Both the position numbers and the translations under genes were made by a program. 64,000 bases of DNA from contig FMBT01000289.1 of NCBI GenBank assembly GCA_900095095.1, forward strand, positions 620,001 through 684,000. Reading direction: 5' to 3'. The stretch comes from Fragilariopsis cylindrus CCMP1102. Its lineage: Eukaryota; Bacillariophyta; Bacillariophyceae; Bacillariales; Bacillariaceae. Of the stretch, positions 39,604 to 50,686 are shown piece by piece; positions within the stretch are counted from its first letter, which is position 1, and each line of letters starts with the position of its first letter. The notes below the pieces were generated by a model that ran no database searches, had not been told where the DNA came from, and saw only the letters and a list, made by a program, of their open reading frames with translations.

Positions 39604-40263
39604 ATGCAAGATCCCGAATTCAGCAACAACTACGGTTATCATGATTTGTGCTTTACGGCGGAGTCCGTGGATAATATTACAGACGGCATGATTGACTGTT
39701 GTGTAGCGGAAACTAGTTTCGAAACAGCAGCTACTGAAGAAACCACCGACACCGCCAATTTCGATTCCAATTTCGAAATACTGGAAGAAGAATTCCAAGC
39801 CATGTCAAGTCAACTGCAAAAACATTTGTCGATACTTTCTGCCGCTACCGCTGATGCTTCGAAGTCGTCGTTGACAATGAGATCAACCGATAACAACAAA
39901 GAGAACAGCACATCCAACAGCAACAATACGACCACTATTGCTAATGCTAATTCTTTGTCGGCGACGCCGCCCGATATCAACAACGAAAAGACGACAACCA
40001 ACAGCAATGACTATAATAATCGTAATACTAAAACGCTGCTGGCCACTTCAGGGAAGCAATTGACACAATGTCAGGTCGTATTGCAGGAACTCCGCACCGA
40101 ATGCAAGAATAAAGGGAATGCTGCTGATGATAGCGACTCCGAGGCAGAATTTATGGGTCTCGTGCAGCGATTGAGTCTCTACAAGATCCAGTTGGAAATG
40201 TTGCGATCCGAACACGAAATGCATCAATATCAACTACAACAACAACAGCAACAGCAACAATAA
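39604..40263 (+). CDS. Hypothetical acidic/coiled-coil protein
   Basis: The protein has 219 residues from an ATG at 39604. An N-terminal segment leads into a helix (FEILEEEFQAMSSQLQKHLSILSA), a central Asn/Ser/Thr-rich linker, and a second helical segment (QLTQCQVVLQELRTECKNKG ... EAEFMGLVQRLSLYKIQLEMLRSEHEMHQYQLQ) ending in a Gln run. The heptad-like leucines in both helices suggest coiled coils, so this could be a small structural or adaptor subunit. No family recognised. It lies alone between gene-poor DNA and the PQ-loop gene on the other strand. Confidence 0.6.
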   Translation: MQDPEFSNNYGYHDLCFTAESVDNITDGMIDCCVAETSFETAATEETTDTANFDSNFEILEEEFQAMSSQLQKHLSILSAATADASKSSLTMRSTDNNKENSTSNSNNTTTIANANSLSATPPDINNEKTTTNSNDYNNRNTKTLLATSGKQLTQCQVVLQELRTECKNKGNAADDSDSEAEFMGLVQRLSLYKIQLEMLRSEHEMHQYQLQQQQQQQQ

Positions 40264-40612
40264 TAACAGTAGTAGAGAGTAGAGATAAATACTCGAATTC
40301 CAATAATAAATATATATGTAGAGAATGACGTAAGGAATAGACCCTAGTAGTGTTAATTTAATTTGATTTACTGCAACACATTCAGTAGAAAAATCTCACT
40401 TCATAGAGTAGTATTGGTCCCAAAAAATTAGTAGTCGCCACATCTTTTATGCCGCTGGGTAGACTCATTGTCTTTAGTAGAGAGTATACTATCTTATTAA
40501 CGCGATAAGATGCCGTCTGCCTCTAGCGGAGTGTATGATCAATAATTTCAATTATAGTAGAAAAAGTACTACATGCCGAAGTTGCAAGTTGTCATTATAC
40601 GGGGGTTATTAC
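40264..40612. other. Convergent spacer, nothing recognised
   Basis: Spacer between the 3' ends of the coiled-coil and PQ-loop genes. Confidence 0.5.
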
Positions 40613-41376
40613 TTAATCTTTGCTACTTATATCGTCCTCTCCATCATTATCCTTTCTTATTACGCCATGTTCCTCATCTATATCTTCTTCTTCGTTGTTC
40701 TTCAACAATTCCTGTTTTTCTTTCTTTTCGCGACGATCAAAAATAACTTTCATTACTGTTAATGAAATAATCAATGTTAATTCAAGTGTAATTGGTATAT
40801 AAACAGGCCATAAACGAAGAGCTGCAGCATAAATTAATGTTAATGTGCAACCAACAATGTATATTGCTTGATAATAATATGATATCTTTTCTGTTTTGGA
40901 AGTTTCATTTGATTGTTGTGAAAAATGACGAAAAATGAAACATACAAATAGTTTGAAAACGAAGTAATATATAATACACGCGAATTAAAAAAGAAGAAGA
41001 TACAATATGCATATAATTGTACCGAGTGAGTCTATTGGTTTTGATTAATTCTAAAACTTACATCACCTGCTGATTTTGAATGGAATGTCTTATAAACTTG
41101 TGGTATAAGCGAGAGGGAGATCTAAAAGAAAAGAAAAAGAGAAAACAGTACAGCCGTATAATGAGTGAGTCGCATCGCATCACATCGCATCCCATAATTA
41201 CTGTCACATAACTCGTTTTTCTTCTACTGTGCGTTTTTTCTTACATGCAAACGACGACGAATGATGTTGTCCTTATCCCTCTCTCTCTCTCCGTCGGAGA
41301 AATACTACAAATTATATAATCGACTCACAGTAGTACCACCAACGAAGCCTATGATATCCAGTGGCGAAGCGATCAT
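40613..41376 (-). CDS. PQ-loop repeat membrane protein, three exons
   Basis: I built this gene from splice sites. Exon 1 is 41376-41329 (MIASPLDIIGFVGGTT, donor GTGAGT), exon 2 is 41121-41062 (ISLSLIPQVYKTFHSKSAGD, donor GTAAGT) and exon 3 is 40885-40613, all in phase 0; introns are 207 and 176 bases. The 126-residue product has the PQ-loop signature S-L-I-P-Q-V-Y-K-T-F-x-S-K-S-A-G-D-I-S, then Y-Y-Y-Q-A-I-Y-I-V-G-C, two more hydrophobic segments (LTLIYAAALRLWPVYIPITLELTLIISL) and a charged tail. This gives one three-helix PQ-loop unit, the size of SemiSWEET-like proteins. Relatives (cystinosin, SWEET, MPDU1) move amino acids, sugars or dolichol-linked sugars; the substrate here is unknown. 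Half-size transporters must dimerise to form a pore. Confidence 0.85.
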
Positions 41377-42420
41377 CGTTTGATATTAGTGCTAAGTTTC
41401 AGATAGAGCTGGAGAGTATATCGTTATCGCTTTGCTTTATTGGGATTGATTTTGTTTGATGGCTTTTGTTTTTGTATGATAGATGTTACTTGTATCGCTA
41501 TCGATCATTAATTCGATTTTGTCAGAATTTTATTCCCTCTGTCAATAAGCGCGTTTAACGGATACACAATTTACTCTACAAACTTGCATTCCTTTAAGAA
41601 CGTCAGAGCACAGTTGAACAAGCACGAATGGAGTTGGGGTTAAAAATTGAGCGAAAAAAAACTCTGACCCTCCATCATCAGTTACATGTACATGGTAAGA
41701 TCATTACTATTACATCATACTGGCTGCACCTTTTTTTGAACAACAGCAACATCCTATTGTTGATCAGTTTGCCTTGTACTTCAAATTCTAATACATGCAC
41801 CTCCTCCCTTGGCCTGTCAAAATTTGGCTCTGCTGCTATCAATTGCTATCAATCATCATCATCATCATCATCATCATCATACCTCTGCAAAAAAAGTCCC
41901 CTATATAATAAGGACCAAATTAACCCACACAAATTCCCCCCCCCCCTTTGCCTTATAATTAGCGCTACACAATGATCACTCTGTTGTATCTGTCCAACCA
42001 GAGGTAATGAAGATATTGTGTGGTGTGGTTATTCTTAAATTCTCACATCATGGGTGGATGTTACTTTTCTGCAGCGATTTTTTTCCTCATCCTTTGTTTA
42101 TTGCGTGCTGTAACGCAAAAACTCACACACATACACTACTTGGAAATAGCTTTCTTTTTTTCTGTTCACCATTTGGTACCTTTTCTATGGTAAGTTTGGG
42201 GTCCCCTGGTTGATCCACAACAGTGTTCATTAGCTAAAATGAGCAAGAAATAGTCAAAAAGCTGTTGTCCCCCACCACAACGCCCCCCCCCACTACTAGG
42301 AAACCCCCCGAACCCTTCAAAAAAAAAATTCATTTCATTTTACAAACACTTCTTACTAACAACAACGCAAAAGACGAATACTATCTCTATTGTAAAAATT
42401 ATCTAGAAAAAATATTCAAG
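41377..42420. other. Divergent spacer with ATC microsatellite
   Basis: This region lies between the PQ-loop gene (-) and SF3A1 (+). It contains (ATC)n at ~41853-41881 and a C run near 41937-41949. Short ORFs here lack features. The SF3A1 frame is open upstream to ~42265 without an ATG. Confidence 0.5.
41853..41881 (+). repeat. (ATC)n microsatellite
   Basis: About nine to ten tandem ATC units upstream of SF3A1. Confidence 0.85.
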
Positions 42421-44841
42421 ATGGTCATAACCGGCATTATCCGACCACCGCCTGACATTAGAGTTGTGGCCGATCGGACTGCTGAGTACGTTGCTAAAAA
42501 TGGTAGAGGATTCGAATCGCGTATCTTGAGTAGTGCAAAAGGGAAGACACCAAAATTTGCGTTTTTACAACCAACGTCACCCTTTCATGCCTACTATGAA
42601 GACAAAATCAAATCTTTTCAAAACCCTGTTGAAGAAGTCGACGATGAGAACAAGAAGGACGATGGTAACAAGGGAGTTAAATCATCTGAGACGAAATCTT
42701 CTGCTGCCGATACTAATAAAGACAAAAATAAGAAGAGTGATGATACTGCTAGCACGTCGGCAGGATCAACGTCGAAACGAACGAAGGACGTGAAACAAAA
42801 GGCTAGTCTTATTGATCCCATCGCAAAGGCGATATTGGGACAGCGCACAAAAATTACAGACCATTTAAAGAAAGAACGCGAGAAACGTCGAAAAGCGGCA
42901 TCACCAAAAGAAACTGCTGACGGTGACAACAACAACAACTCTACTACCGAAAAAGACAGTCCTGAGCAGCAATCAGCACCCGAAAATAACAACAACAAAT
43001 TTTTACCTTTGCCACCTCCACCATTACCACTTGAAACAGTTCACGTTGTTGCACCGTATAATTTAACTCCTACCCAAATTGAAACTATACAACTTGTTGC
43101 ACAATTTGTTGCGATGGATGGTAAAGGTGGACCATTCTTACCGGCATTATGTTCACGTGAATGGTCAAACCCAACGTTTGGTTTCTGCCAACCCCGAAAC
43201 ATCCATTTTGCATACTTTTCGGCATTAGTTGATGCATATCGTAAAATAATCCATGATTATACATCGGCAGATAGTATGGTAGCGACAATTCAAAACAGGG
43301 ATGGTTCCGCCGCCGATGAAACAACAACTGTCAAAATTAAAACCAAAGAAGAAGAAGAAAAGAAACAATCACCACAAGCACCGACGGTAGTTTATGACGC
43401 ACAAGCCGCGTTGGATGATGCCGCGTATCGAACTGAATACGAACGAGAACTGGAACGGCGTCGTTTAAAACAACAGCAACAACATGCGAATGTGATGGAA
43501 GATGGAGAAATTGCAAACGTTATTGATTGGCATGATTTCGTTGTAGTAGAAACCATAGATTTTCCAATCGAGGAACAAGTCGACGTCGAATTGTCTATGT
43601 TGCCAACAAAAACGGCAACCACAACCACATCTACCGCCTCCGGAATGGTCACGGATAATGATGGTGGTGCTGCTTCTGCTTCGGCTGACAATGCTATGGA
43701 AGAATCGTCGGACGACGACGATGGCGACGACGATGCTGGAGAAGAAACTATCCGTGTCGTTCCATCGTACACACCAAAGGTGGTAGGAACATTCGATCCA
43801 TCTATGTCACGAGCTATTGATCCAATTACAGGGAAAAGTGTTTCGGTCGCCGATATGCCGGAACATATGCGTATCCAACTCCTCGATCCGAAATGGGCCG
43901 AAGAACGGAAAAAATTCCAAGACAAGCAGAAGGACAGCAACTTGGTTGGGGGAGACGCCATTGTTGCCAATATGGCAAGATTTTCTGGTGGTAACGATAT
44001 CGATAACAACAGCAACAATGCTACTTCGGGTGTAGCTAACGGGGCAACTACAACGCAAATGTCAACACCATCTGTAGCAGCAGCGATTACGACGGCTCCG
44101 AGAATGAAACGTCCTCCTCCTCCTCCTCCTCCTCCTCCTCCTTTTGGGGCAACCGCAACTGTCACCAATACCACCCCAGTCGGATTTCCTGGAGCTTCGA
44201 CTGGAACGGGACCCGTAATTAATACTGCTGGAGAACCGTCTATGAAAAAGCTACGGACCAATGCATCAGATCCTCGTCTTGGTCCACTGCCATCTCAGCC
44301 GCAACATAAAGTTACGATCGCACCTGTGCCTCCCAGTACATCGACTTTAAGTGGTAGTAATATCGGTACCAACAACAACAACAATAGTAATGCGACGCCT
44401 TCTTCTGTCACAGATTCTTCACCAACGATCGGTAATCCGACGACTACGACGGACGCAACGCAAGGAATAACCGATACTACAGCTATAGATACTACAGAAC
44501 CCGCCGAGGAGAAGAAACTCCTTCCAGCTAATGAGTTCATCGCAAGCTTAGATGAACCAGTGGTTGAACTTCAAGTACGTGTCCCGAACGATCAAGCACA
44601 ACAGAGTTGGAATTTTTTCGGACAGACCTTAACGTTAACATCGGTCGATGTTACATCAAAAGTTAAGGACGTAAAAGATATATTATCCAAATCGCATTTG
44701 AATGGTATGCCACCAAATAAAATCCAATTAAAGGATCCTAATGGTGGATTTTTGAGCAATAATGCCACACTTGCTACACTGAACATCGGTCCAACCGCAA
44801 TATTGGAACTAAAAACTAAACAACGTGGTGGGAGAAAATAA
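42421..44841 (+). CDS. SF3A1: Splicing factor 3A subunit 1 (SF3a120/PRP21)
   Basis: The protein has 806 residues from the ATG at 42421. The frame is open 52 codons further upstream but has no ATG there, and MVITGIIRPPPDIRVV fits the family's conserved start P-V-V-G-I-I-Y-P-P-P-E-V-R. The domain order is as in human SF3A1: SURP1 at ~13-64 (YVAKNGRGFESRI ... FAFLQPTSPFHAYY), SURP2 at ~221-276 (LVAQFVAMDG ... FGFCQPRNIHFAYFSAL), the PRP21 region with DWHDFVVVETIDFP, then DPITGKSVSVADMPEHMRIQLLDPKW, a Pro-rich stretch, and a C-terminal ubiquitin-like domain at ~715-805 ending K-Q-R-G-G-R-K. SF3A1 is part of the U2 snRNP and contacts U1 snRNA stem-loop 4 through that Ubl domain. Asn/Ser/Thr insertions lengthen the linkers. 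Confidence 0.93.
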   Translation: MVITGIIRPPPDIRVVADRTAEYVAKNGRGFESRILSSAKGKTPKFAFLQPTSPFHAYYEDKIKSFQNPVEEVDDENKKDDGNKGVKSSETKSSAADTNKDKNKKSDDTASTSAGSTSKRTKDVKQKASLIDPIAKAILGQRTKITDHLKKEREKRRKAASPKETADGDNNNNSTTEKDSPEQQSAPENNNNKFLPLPPPPLPLETVHVVAPYNLTPTQIETIQLVAQFVAMDGKGGPFLPALCSREWSNPTFGFCQPRNIHFAYFSALVDAYRKIIHDYTSADSMVATIQNRDGSAADETTTVKIKTKEEEEKKQSPQAPTVVYDAQAALDDAAYRTEYERELERRRLKQQQQHANVMEDGEIANVIDWHDFVVVETIDFPIEEQVDVELSMLPTKTATTTTSTASGMVTDNDGGAASASADNAMEESSDDDDGDDDAGEETIRVVPSYTPKVVGTFDPSMSRAIDPITGKSVSVADMPEHMRIQLLDPKWAEERKKFQDKQKDSNLVGGDAIVANMARFSGGNDIDNNSNNATSGVANGATTTQMSTPSVAAAITTAPRMKRPPPPPPPPPPFGATATVTNTTPVGFPGASTGTGPVINTAGEPSMKKLRTNASDPRLGPLPSQPQHKVTIAPVPPSTSTLSGSNIGTNNNNNSNATPSSVTDSSPTIGNPTTTTDATQGITDTTAIDTTEPAEEKKLLPANEFIASLDEPVVELQVRVPNDQAQQSWNFFGQTLTLTSVDVTSKVKDVKDILSKSHLNGMPPNKIQLKDPNGGFLSNNATLATLNIGPTAILELKTKQRGGRK

Positions 44842-45107
44842 AATAAATCAAAAATAATAAAACGTATTTCACTGTACTTGTAAATAAATTAGTACTACAT
44901 TCGAAATAAAAAAATCATAATAGCTATACAATATATAATGGTTGCTTTGACATATCTATTGTACTTCAGTAATATTCATCTAGGTTTTGAAGCTGTTCCT
45001 TATTATTTATTTTTATATATATTTCGATTCAATAACGTATTATTGCTAGATTATTTAATATTCAATATTTATCTCGTATTCAATATATTATGTCTAGCTT
45101 GTTAGGA

Positions 45108-45905
45108 TTACATCGAAAATTTCGCCAGTAATGACTTTTTCTTTTCTGCAAACATCAATTGTTTCATTTCTTCTTGAGTAGGTACACCATCAAGGTAATC
45201 ATTCGATAAAAGATTATCCAAATCAACGACTACTGTTGTTGTTGTTGTTGATGCTGTCGAAGTGCGTTGTCGCTTATTACTCTTTTCTTGAATAGTAGTA
45301 GTATGTTTTTGAAATTCATCTTCTTCTAATTCTAATAGTACACCATCTTCTTCATCTCTCCAACCAAAATATGATTGAGTAATATGACGATAAATTTCAT
45401 TGGGAGCACGTTTTTTAAATTTCATATTTTTCATTTTTTCTTGTTGTTTTTCTAACAATTCCTTTACACCTGGTAAATCTTTTGCTGCACCAAAATACCG
45501 ATACGTTGGACCATGTCGTTTCCCATTATTCGTTGATGCTATGAATTGTACATCACCCTCTTCAATTTGTGCAGATCGTTCTGTTTTATTATAATCTATT
45601 GCACCCTTACTCAATTCGAATATACGTTTATTCCAATGATGCTTTTCTCTAAATTTACGATTAATTTCATCATTCAAATCACGTATAGTATGTTCACCTA
45701 ATGCAGTATTTTGAATCTTTGCAATCCCACCAGTAATTTCACGATTAATTTGATCACGATAATATTCAAGATCACCTAAATGATCACATTCCGATGCTAA
45801 ATTAGGTCGACGTCCACGTACAGTACTAACAGGTGCATTCCCTTCCTCACGCATCTTGACCCACTTATTGAGCATAGCTCGTGCCTTTTCTGCCGGTCTC
45901 GCCAT
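45108..45905 (-). CDS. ISY1: Pre-mRNA splicing factor ISY1
   Basis: The protein has 265 residues from an ATG at 45905. It begins M-A-R-P-A-E-K-A-R-A-M-L and continues RGRRPNLASECDHLGDLEYYRDQINREITGGIAKIQN, then LGEHTIRDLNDEINRKFREKHHWNKRI and YRYFGAAKDLPGVKELLEK, all hallmark ISY1 segments. ISY1 is a component of the NineTeen-associated complex in catalytically active spliceosomes, acting near the branch site at the first step. The C-terminal third carries a serine/threonine-rich variable part ending in a helix. Length is close to that of yeast and animal ISY1 (235-285 residues). Another U2/spliceosome gene, SF3A1, ends tail to tail 266 bases away. Confidence 0.95.
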   Translation of the reverse strand: MARPAEKARAMLNKWVKMREEGNAPVSTVRGRRPNLASECDHLGDLEYYRDQINREITGGIAKIQNTALGEHTIRDLNDEINRKFREKHHWNKRIFELSKGAIDYNKTERSAQIEEGDVQFIASTNNGKRHGPTYRYFGAAKDLPGVKELLEKQQEKMKNMKFKKRAPNEIYRHITQSYFGWRDEEDGVLLELEEDEFQKHTTTIQEKSNKRQRTSTASTTTTTVVVDLDNLLSNDYLDGVPTQEEMKQLMFAEKKKSLLAKFSM

Positions 45906-46409
45906 GTTTTTTTTCTTGTTTTTGTCTTTGTTATTTGTTTGTCTCGCTCTATTTGTTTCTTATCTCTCTCTTTGTGTCTCTATCTTTCTCTCTTCGTGTG
46001 TGTGTTTGTTCGTTTACAATGTTCGGCTTTATCTGGATGACTATTGTACAGAGTATTGAGTATAGAGTACGGTGTATTGTTATGTTATATGTTATATGTT
46101 CAGTGTAATGAAATGATGTGATGAGAAACTATGTCAACTTTTCATCCCAGCGAGGGCCAGACGCAGAAATGAGAAAAATTGAAAAATAAAATTACGTTCA
46201 TTTTGAAGGTGAATTTGAATTTTATTCAGTCCCGTTATGCTTTTTTTCATATTTTTTTCGTGTCAGTCTCGACGTCTCAACGTCTCATCACGTCAACGCA
46301 TGTACCGGTAATGTAATGTAATAAGACTGTAACGAAAACATTATTTAGCATCTAATAGTAAAGACGGTAATAGTAACAACAACAACAACAACCATCAGTA
46401 ACAACGACG
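45906..46409. other. Divergent spacer between ISY1 and TspO
   Basis: The T-rich pyrimidine tract just upstream of ISY1 and a CAA tract before TspO are the only features seen. Both promoters must be here. Confidence 0.5.
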
Positions 46410-47369
46410 ATGACTTCATTTATTGTTAACGTGAAACGATTGCGATCGGCTGCTGTTGTTTTGACCGTATCTGTATCATTAGTCGCTTTAATATCGACGA
46501 CGAAAGTAGATAATAGGAACCACCACTTTGTTGTTCATGGATTTCATGCGCCCTCGATCCGACAAGCTAGAACCACAATCACTGCAAATGAAATTCCTTC
46601 TTTTCTTACTACCACCGCAAAAAAAGAACCTCAGCAGCAATCCCTGTATAATAGTGGATGCCGTCAAGATCGAATTGGTTTTACTACTACATCTATAGCT
46701 ACTACACGAAGTAGTACTCGGTTAAACTCTGCTGCTGCTGCTGCTGCTGCCGCCGTAGTAGTAGTACCATCAGTATCATCATCATTCTTATCATCAATAC
46801 CATCAGTGTTATGGTGGATACTTGGACACAATATATTAGCAAATGCTGGTTTACCATTTGTTGTTAATGGTTCAAAAGTTGGAGGTTGGTATAGTAAAAT
46901 TGATTTACCATCATGGATACCAAATAAAAAGTTATTTGGTCCCGTATGGACGTTTTTATATACATTGATGGGAATAGCCGTATCGAGAATTTTTTCATCC
47001 ACAACAGCAACAGCAGCAACATCAATAATAACAAAGAGTAATATATTACTATTCTGGGCATTCCATTATAGTATTAATATTACATGGGCATCAATATTCT
47101 TTGGATTGCAGAGGTTCAGACTTGGTTTGATTGTAAATTATGTATTGGTGGCAACATTAGGTATGATTGTACCATTATTTTATACTATTGATAAAATATC
47201 AGCTTTACTTTTATTGCCATATACAATTTGGTTATTATTCGCTACATATTTGAATGTTGCTATTTGTAAATTAAATCCAACCGATAAGGATGGATACAAT
47301 GATGGTATGTTTCATGCACAATTACAGAAATTACAAGAAAATGCAACTAATTATGCATTTGGAGTTTAA
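46410..47369 (+). CDS. TspO/MBR-family protein, plastid-type presequence
   Basis: The protein has 319 residues. The start contains a hydrophobic signal-like segment (SAAVVLTVSVSLVALIST) followed by V-V-H-G-F-H-A-P-S, close to the diatom A-S-A-F-A-P plastid motif; an Ala run and Ser-rich linker come next. The TspO domain at ~130-305 shows GGWYSKIDLPSWIPNKKLFGPVWTFLYTLMGIAV (family form W-Y-x-x-L-x-K-P-x-W-x-P-P-...-F-G-P-x-W-T-x-L-Y), FHYSINITWASIFFGL, and YTIWLLFATYLNVAICKLN. Five hydrophobic helices are visible. TspO/TSPO proteins bind porphyrins, haem and sterols and affect tetrapyrrole or sterol traffic. The presequence suggests the plastid envelope or thylakoid rather than mitochondria, which is inference. 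Confidence 0.87.
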   Translation: MTSFIVNVKRLRSAAVVLTVSVSLVALISTTKVDNRNHHFVVHGFHAPSIRQARTTITANEIPSFLTTTAKKEPQQQSLYNSGCRQDRIGFTTTSIATTRSSTRLNSAAAAAAAAVVVVPSVSSSFLSSIPSVLWWILGHNILANAGLPFVVNGSKVGGWYSKIDLPSWIPNKKLFGPVWTFLYTLMGIAVSRIFSSTTATAATSIITKSNILLFWAFHYSINITWASIFFGLQRFRLGLIVNYVLVATLGMIVPLFYTIDKISALLLLPYTIWLLFATYLNVAICKLNPTDKDGYNDGMFHAQLQKLQENATNYAFGV

Positions 47370-47625
47370 TGTTCTATCGATTGCAAAGCTAAAGCTAATA
47401 GATAAGCAAGATATCTCTAAACAGTAGAAAAGTTGAAGAAGTAGAGTATGATATCGTATTTATGAGCGATTAAAGACAAGAAGGGGCGTAGTATTGAATA
47501 GTATATTGTGTTATTAAATTAGATACAGGCATAGTAATAGAAACAAGTTATTACTAAGATGTGTGTTACCGTATATTTTTAGTTTTATTCTTACTTATTA
47601 TTCATTATCTAACTATCATTATTAT

Positions 47626-50600
47626 TTACTTTACTCTCTTGAGTAATCGACCTTGATTCCTCTCTAGTATTTCACCTCGTTGCGCCATGGCAGATAATAC
47701 CCTTACCATGGTCATGAAGTTATATCCCTGTCCCGACCCTTCCTCGATCAATTTTTGTTTATTGACGGTACTTCCAATGGCTAATCGACAACGCAAGAAG
47801 CCTTGAGCGCGATCGAATTCTTCTCTATTGTTTGCACCTGCACCGCTTAAAATAGATTGACCACCGGCTCCTCCCGCCATTCCATTCGTTTGATCCGTCG
47901 AATTTGCGGCCATAGTTGAGACTCGAAATAAACGTAACGCCTCGTTGACATCTTCGATACGAACTTCCGAGTCCAGTCGGAGTTTAGCTAAACTTTCAGA
48001 TATTCGAACCAATGCCTCCAGTTGACGGACCGTAATTGGGATAGTCGCCTGTGCATCTTCGCCCTGTGAACGTAAAATCGATTTACGAACATCGTCACGA
48101 ATCTTAACGTACGAACTTGTTAACACCTGACCGGCTTCTTCAGACAATGTTGGTTTACATCTGGACTTGCAGTATTGGATGTACTTTTTCATAGTAGGAA
48201 CATCAAGATCACCTTGTCCAGTAGTTGCAACCCTCATCATGTTTTCAGCAATAGCTTCGGGAGAATTGTTCTGTGCTTCCGATCTGAATAAAACAAATAA
48301 ATAAGAACATAGTAGAAAACAACAGAATCGCGTGGTGAGAATCGTTTAAAAAATAGGATAGAATTGATTGACGATTAAAAGAGAAAAAGTCACAATAGAC
48401 TAACGTACCTCGCAGAATTACCCACACCATCTTCGTCTACTCCCAAGGAAGCTAAGAATCCTGTACCACCACCACTACCACTCGCACCACCACTTGGTGC
48501 ATTACTATCATCTGCACCACCACGGATATGTACACCCATAACATGACGACAAATCATTAGGTCACGTTCTTCTTCACGGATATCACGAACTAAGAATATC
48601 ATATCAAATCTTGATAGAATCGTTGTCATTAAGTCAATATTTTCAGATGCTGATTTAAAATCGTCGTATCGTCCAAATACAGGATTAGCTGCAGCTAATA
48701 CAGCCGAGCGACTGTTTAATACAGTTGTAATACCGGCCTTGGCGATACTAATAGTTTGTTGTTCCATCGCCTCATGGATCGCAACACGATCTTGTGGTCT
48801 CATCTTATCAAATTCATCAATACAAACAATACCACCATCTGCTAGTACCATTGCACCACCTTCTAGATAAAATTCACCCTGTGCATTCTTCACGACACTT
48901 GCTGTTAATCCTGCTGCTGAAGAACCTTTTCCGGATGTGTATATACCAACGGGTGATGCCTTACCAACAAATTTTAAAAATTGTGATTTTGCTGTCGATG
49001 GATCACCTAAAAGTAGTACATTAATATCACCACGAAGTCTCATCCCATCGGGTAATCGTTTCCTTGTTCCGCCCATCAACATGCAAACTAATGCTTTTTT
49101 AATATCAACAGTATATGAACCTTGGATGGATGGTGCAATAGATCGAGTTAATATCTCATAAGCATCTCGCCGGCGTGCAAATTGTCCAAATGCTTCTTCT
49201 TCTGCCGGTGTAAATCTTGCATTTTCACCAGACGGATGATCCTTGGACATACCAACACAACGTAAGTAAACTTTTTGAACAGCAGATTGTCCACCTCTTC
49301 CACCTGAGGTTGGACCACCACCACCAAATAATGTCGGGACACAAAATAGTGCGACTCGTGTACCTGGTGGTGCCTTATCGACTAAACCTTTTTCAACTGC
49401 CACCATAACAGAACGTGGCATTTCACCTGTTGGGACTTTTTCTGGTGCCTCTTGTAGTTTTAATTTTTGACGATCACTAAAAATTGATTCATCCGCAACA
49501 ATTGAATATGGGAATGGACCACATTCTTTTGGTTCAATACCCTGACATCGTGGTGGTAATGGAACTGATCCGTACGGGCCATCCACAGAAGCAACCGTTT
49601 GTGTATCCATACATCGATTACATCGAACAACTAACTTCACTGCTCGGCATTGTACAGGTGTTGCACTAATAACAATCCCAGGACATTTAATTAATTTATG
49701 TATATGTTGACTTTGAATTTGACGTAATGGTGTGGTTGCTAAATTTCCCTTTAGTAAAATTTGAATTGACCAATCCGTCGTTGCACTTGAATTTGAGTTT
49801 GAATTATTATTATTATTATTGCTATTATTCCCATCACCATTGTTATTATTATTATTATTATTATCATTATTGTCTTCGTCACCCTGCGTTGCAGTTCCTG
49901 TATTAGTCGTTGATTGTGTTAGATCATATAGTAAAGTATCAAGTGCATGCCCTGAGGCAATTTCTAATTCTGGTAATATCGTGGATGGTGATTCACGTAA
50001 GTATCCCAGTAAAGATGGATCATATTCACCTAAATGCGCCACATCAATTTCTAACATCATATTTTTATGACTAGCATTATTAATTTTAGAACGATTTGAA
50101 TTCACAGTTCCACGATTGTCACCGTTATCACCATTGTCTTCATTTTCATTCGTATTTGCTTCCTCTGACACATCTTTATTTCCATGATTTGATAAACGAC
50201 GATGCATCCTTAACAGTTTTTCACGATATACATACCGTTGATTCCCCAAACGATAATTTCCTGTTTTAAAAAGAGTAGACAAGTGAAACGAAGCGGTGTG
50301 AGTGCGTGAGTTGAATTTGATCATAACGAGTGCATAATGTATCATGCATTCTTGTTTCTTTTCCAAGCATCGAAAAGAAGAATGGAAATGTCAATTTGCC
50401 TTCTAATTTGTTTCCTTTTTTTTGACAATCAAATTGCATTCGAAAAAAAAAACTAAAGCTAAAACTTACTCAAGAATTCTTTAAAATGTCTTCGAATGGC
50501 ATCCGGTGCAACATCATCTACTGTACCATCACCGAATTCGGCGTCAGCATTTGTTGGGTTGTTGTTGTTGTTGTTGTTGTTGTTTTCGTCATCATCATCA

Positions 50601-50686
50601 TTGTCATCACCACCCTGCTGTGCTCCTCCTCGATGTCTCTGCAATTGTTGATGTGTATAATACAACCGTGTCTCATCGAAATCCAT
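47626..50686 (-). CDS. MCM5: MCM5, DNA replication licensing helicase subunit, three exons
   Basis: Exon 1 is 50686-50470, exon 2 is 50260-48409 and exon 3 is 48283-47626; introns are 209 and 125 bases (GTAAGT...CAG and GTACGT...CAG). The phases join correctly to give ~908 residues (human 734). Across junction 1, FKEFL-R-NYRLGNQRYVYREKLLRMHRR restores the conserved MCM5 N-terminus. The zinc ribbon is CNRCMDTQ...PPRCQGIEPKEC, Walker A is GDPSTAKSQFLK, Walker B is GIVCIDEFDKM, and the Arg finger is SRFDMIFLV. The end (ITVRQLEALVRISESLAKLRL, EDVNEALRLFRVSTM) is the MCM winged-helix lead-in. MCM2-7 is the replicative helicase. Exon 1 and the region before the OB fold carry long Asn runs. The start is set by MDFDETRLYYT, as in other MCM5s. 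A duplicated GC-rich element lies ~230 bases upstream. Confidence 0.95.

Noticed and set aside
42265-42420. Upstream open extension of the SF3A1 frame
   Set aside because: No ATG occurs in it, and the family's conserved start fits the Met at 42421. An upstream coding exon remains possible.
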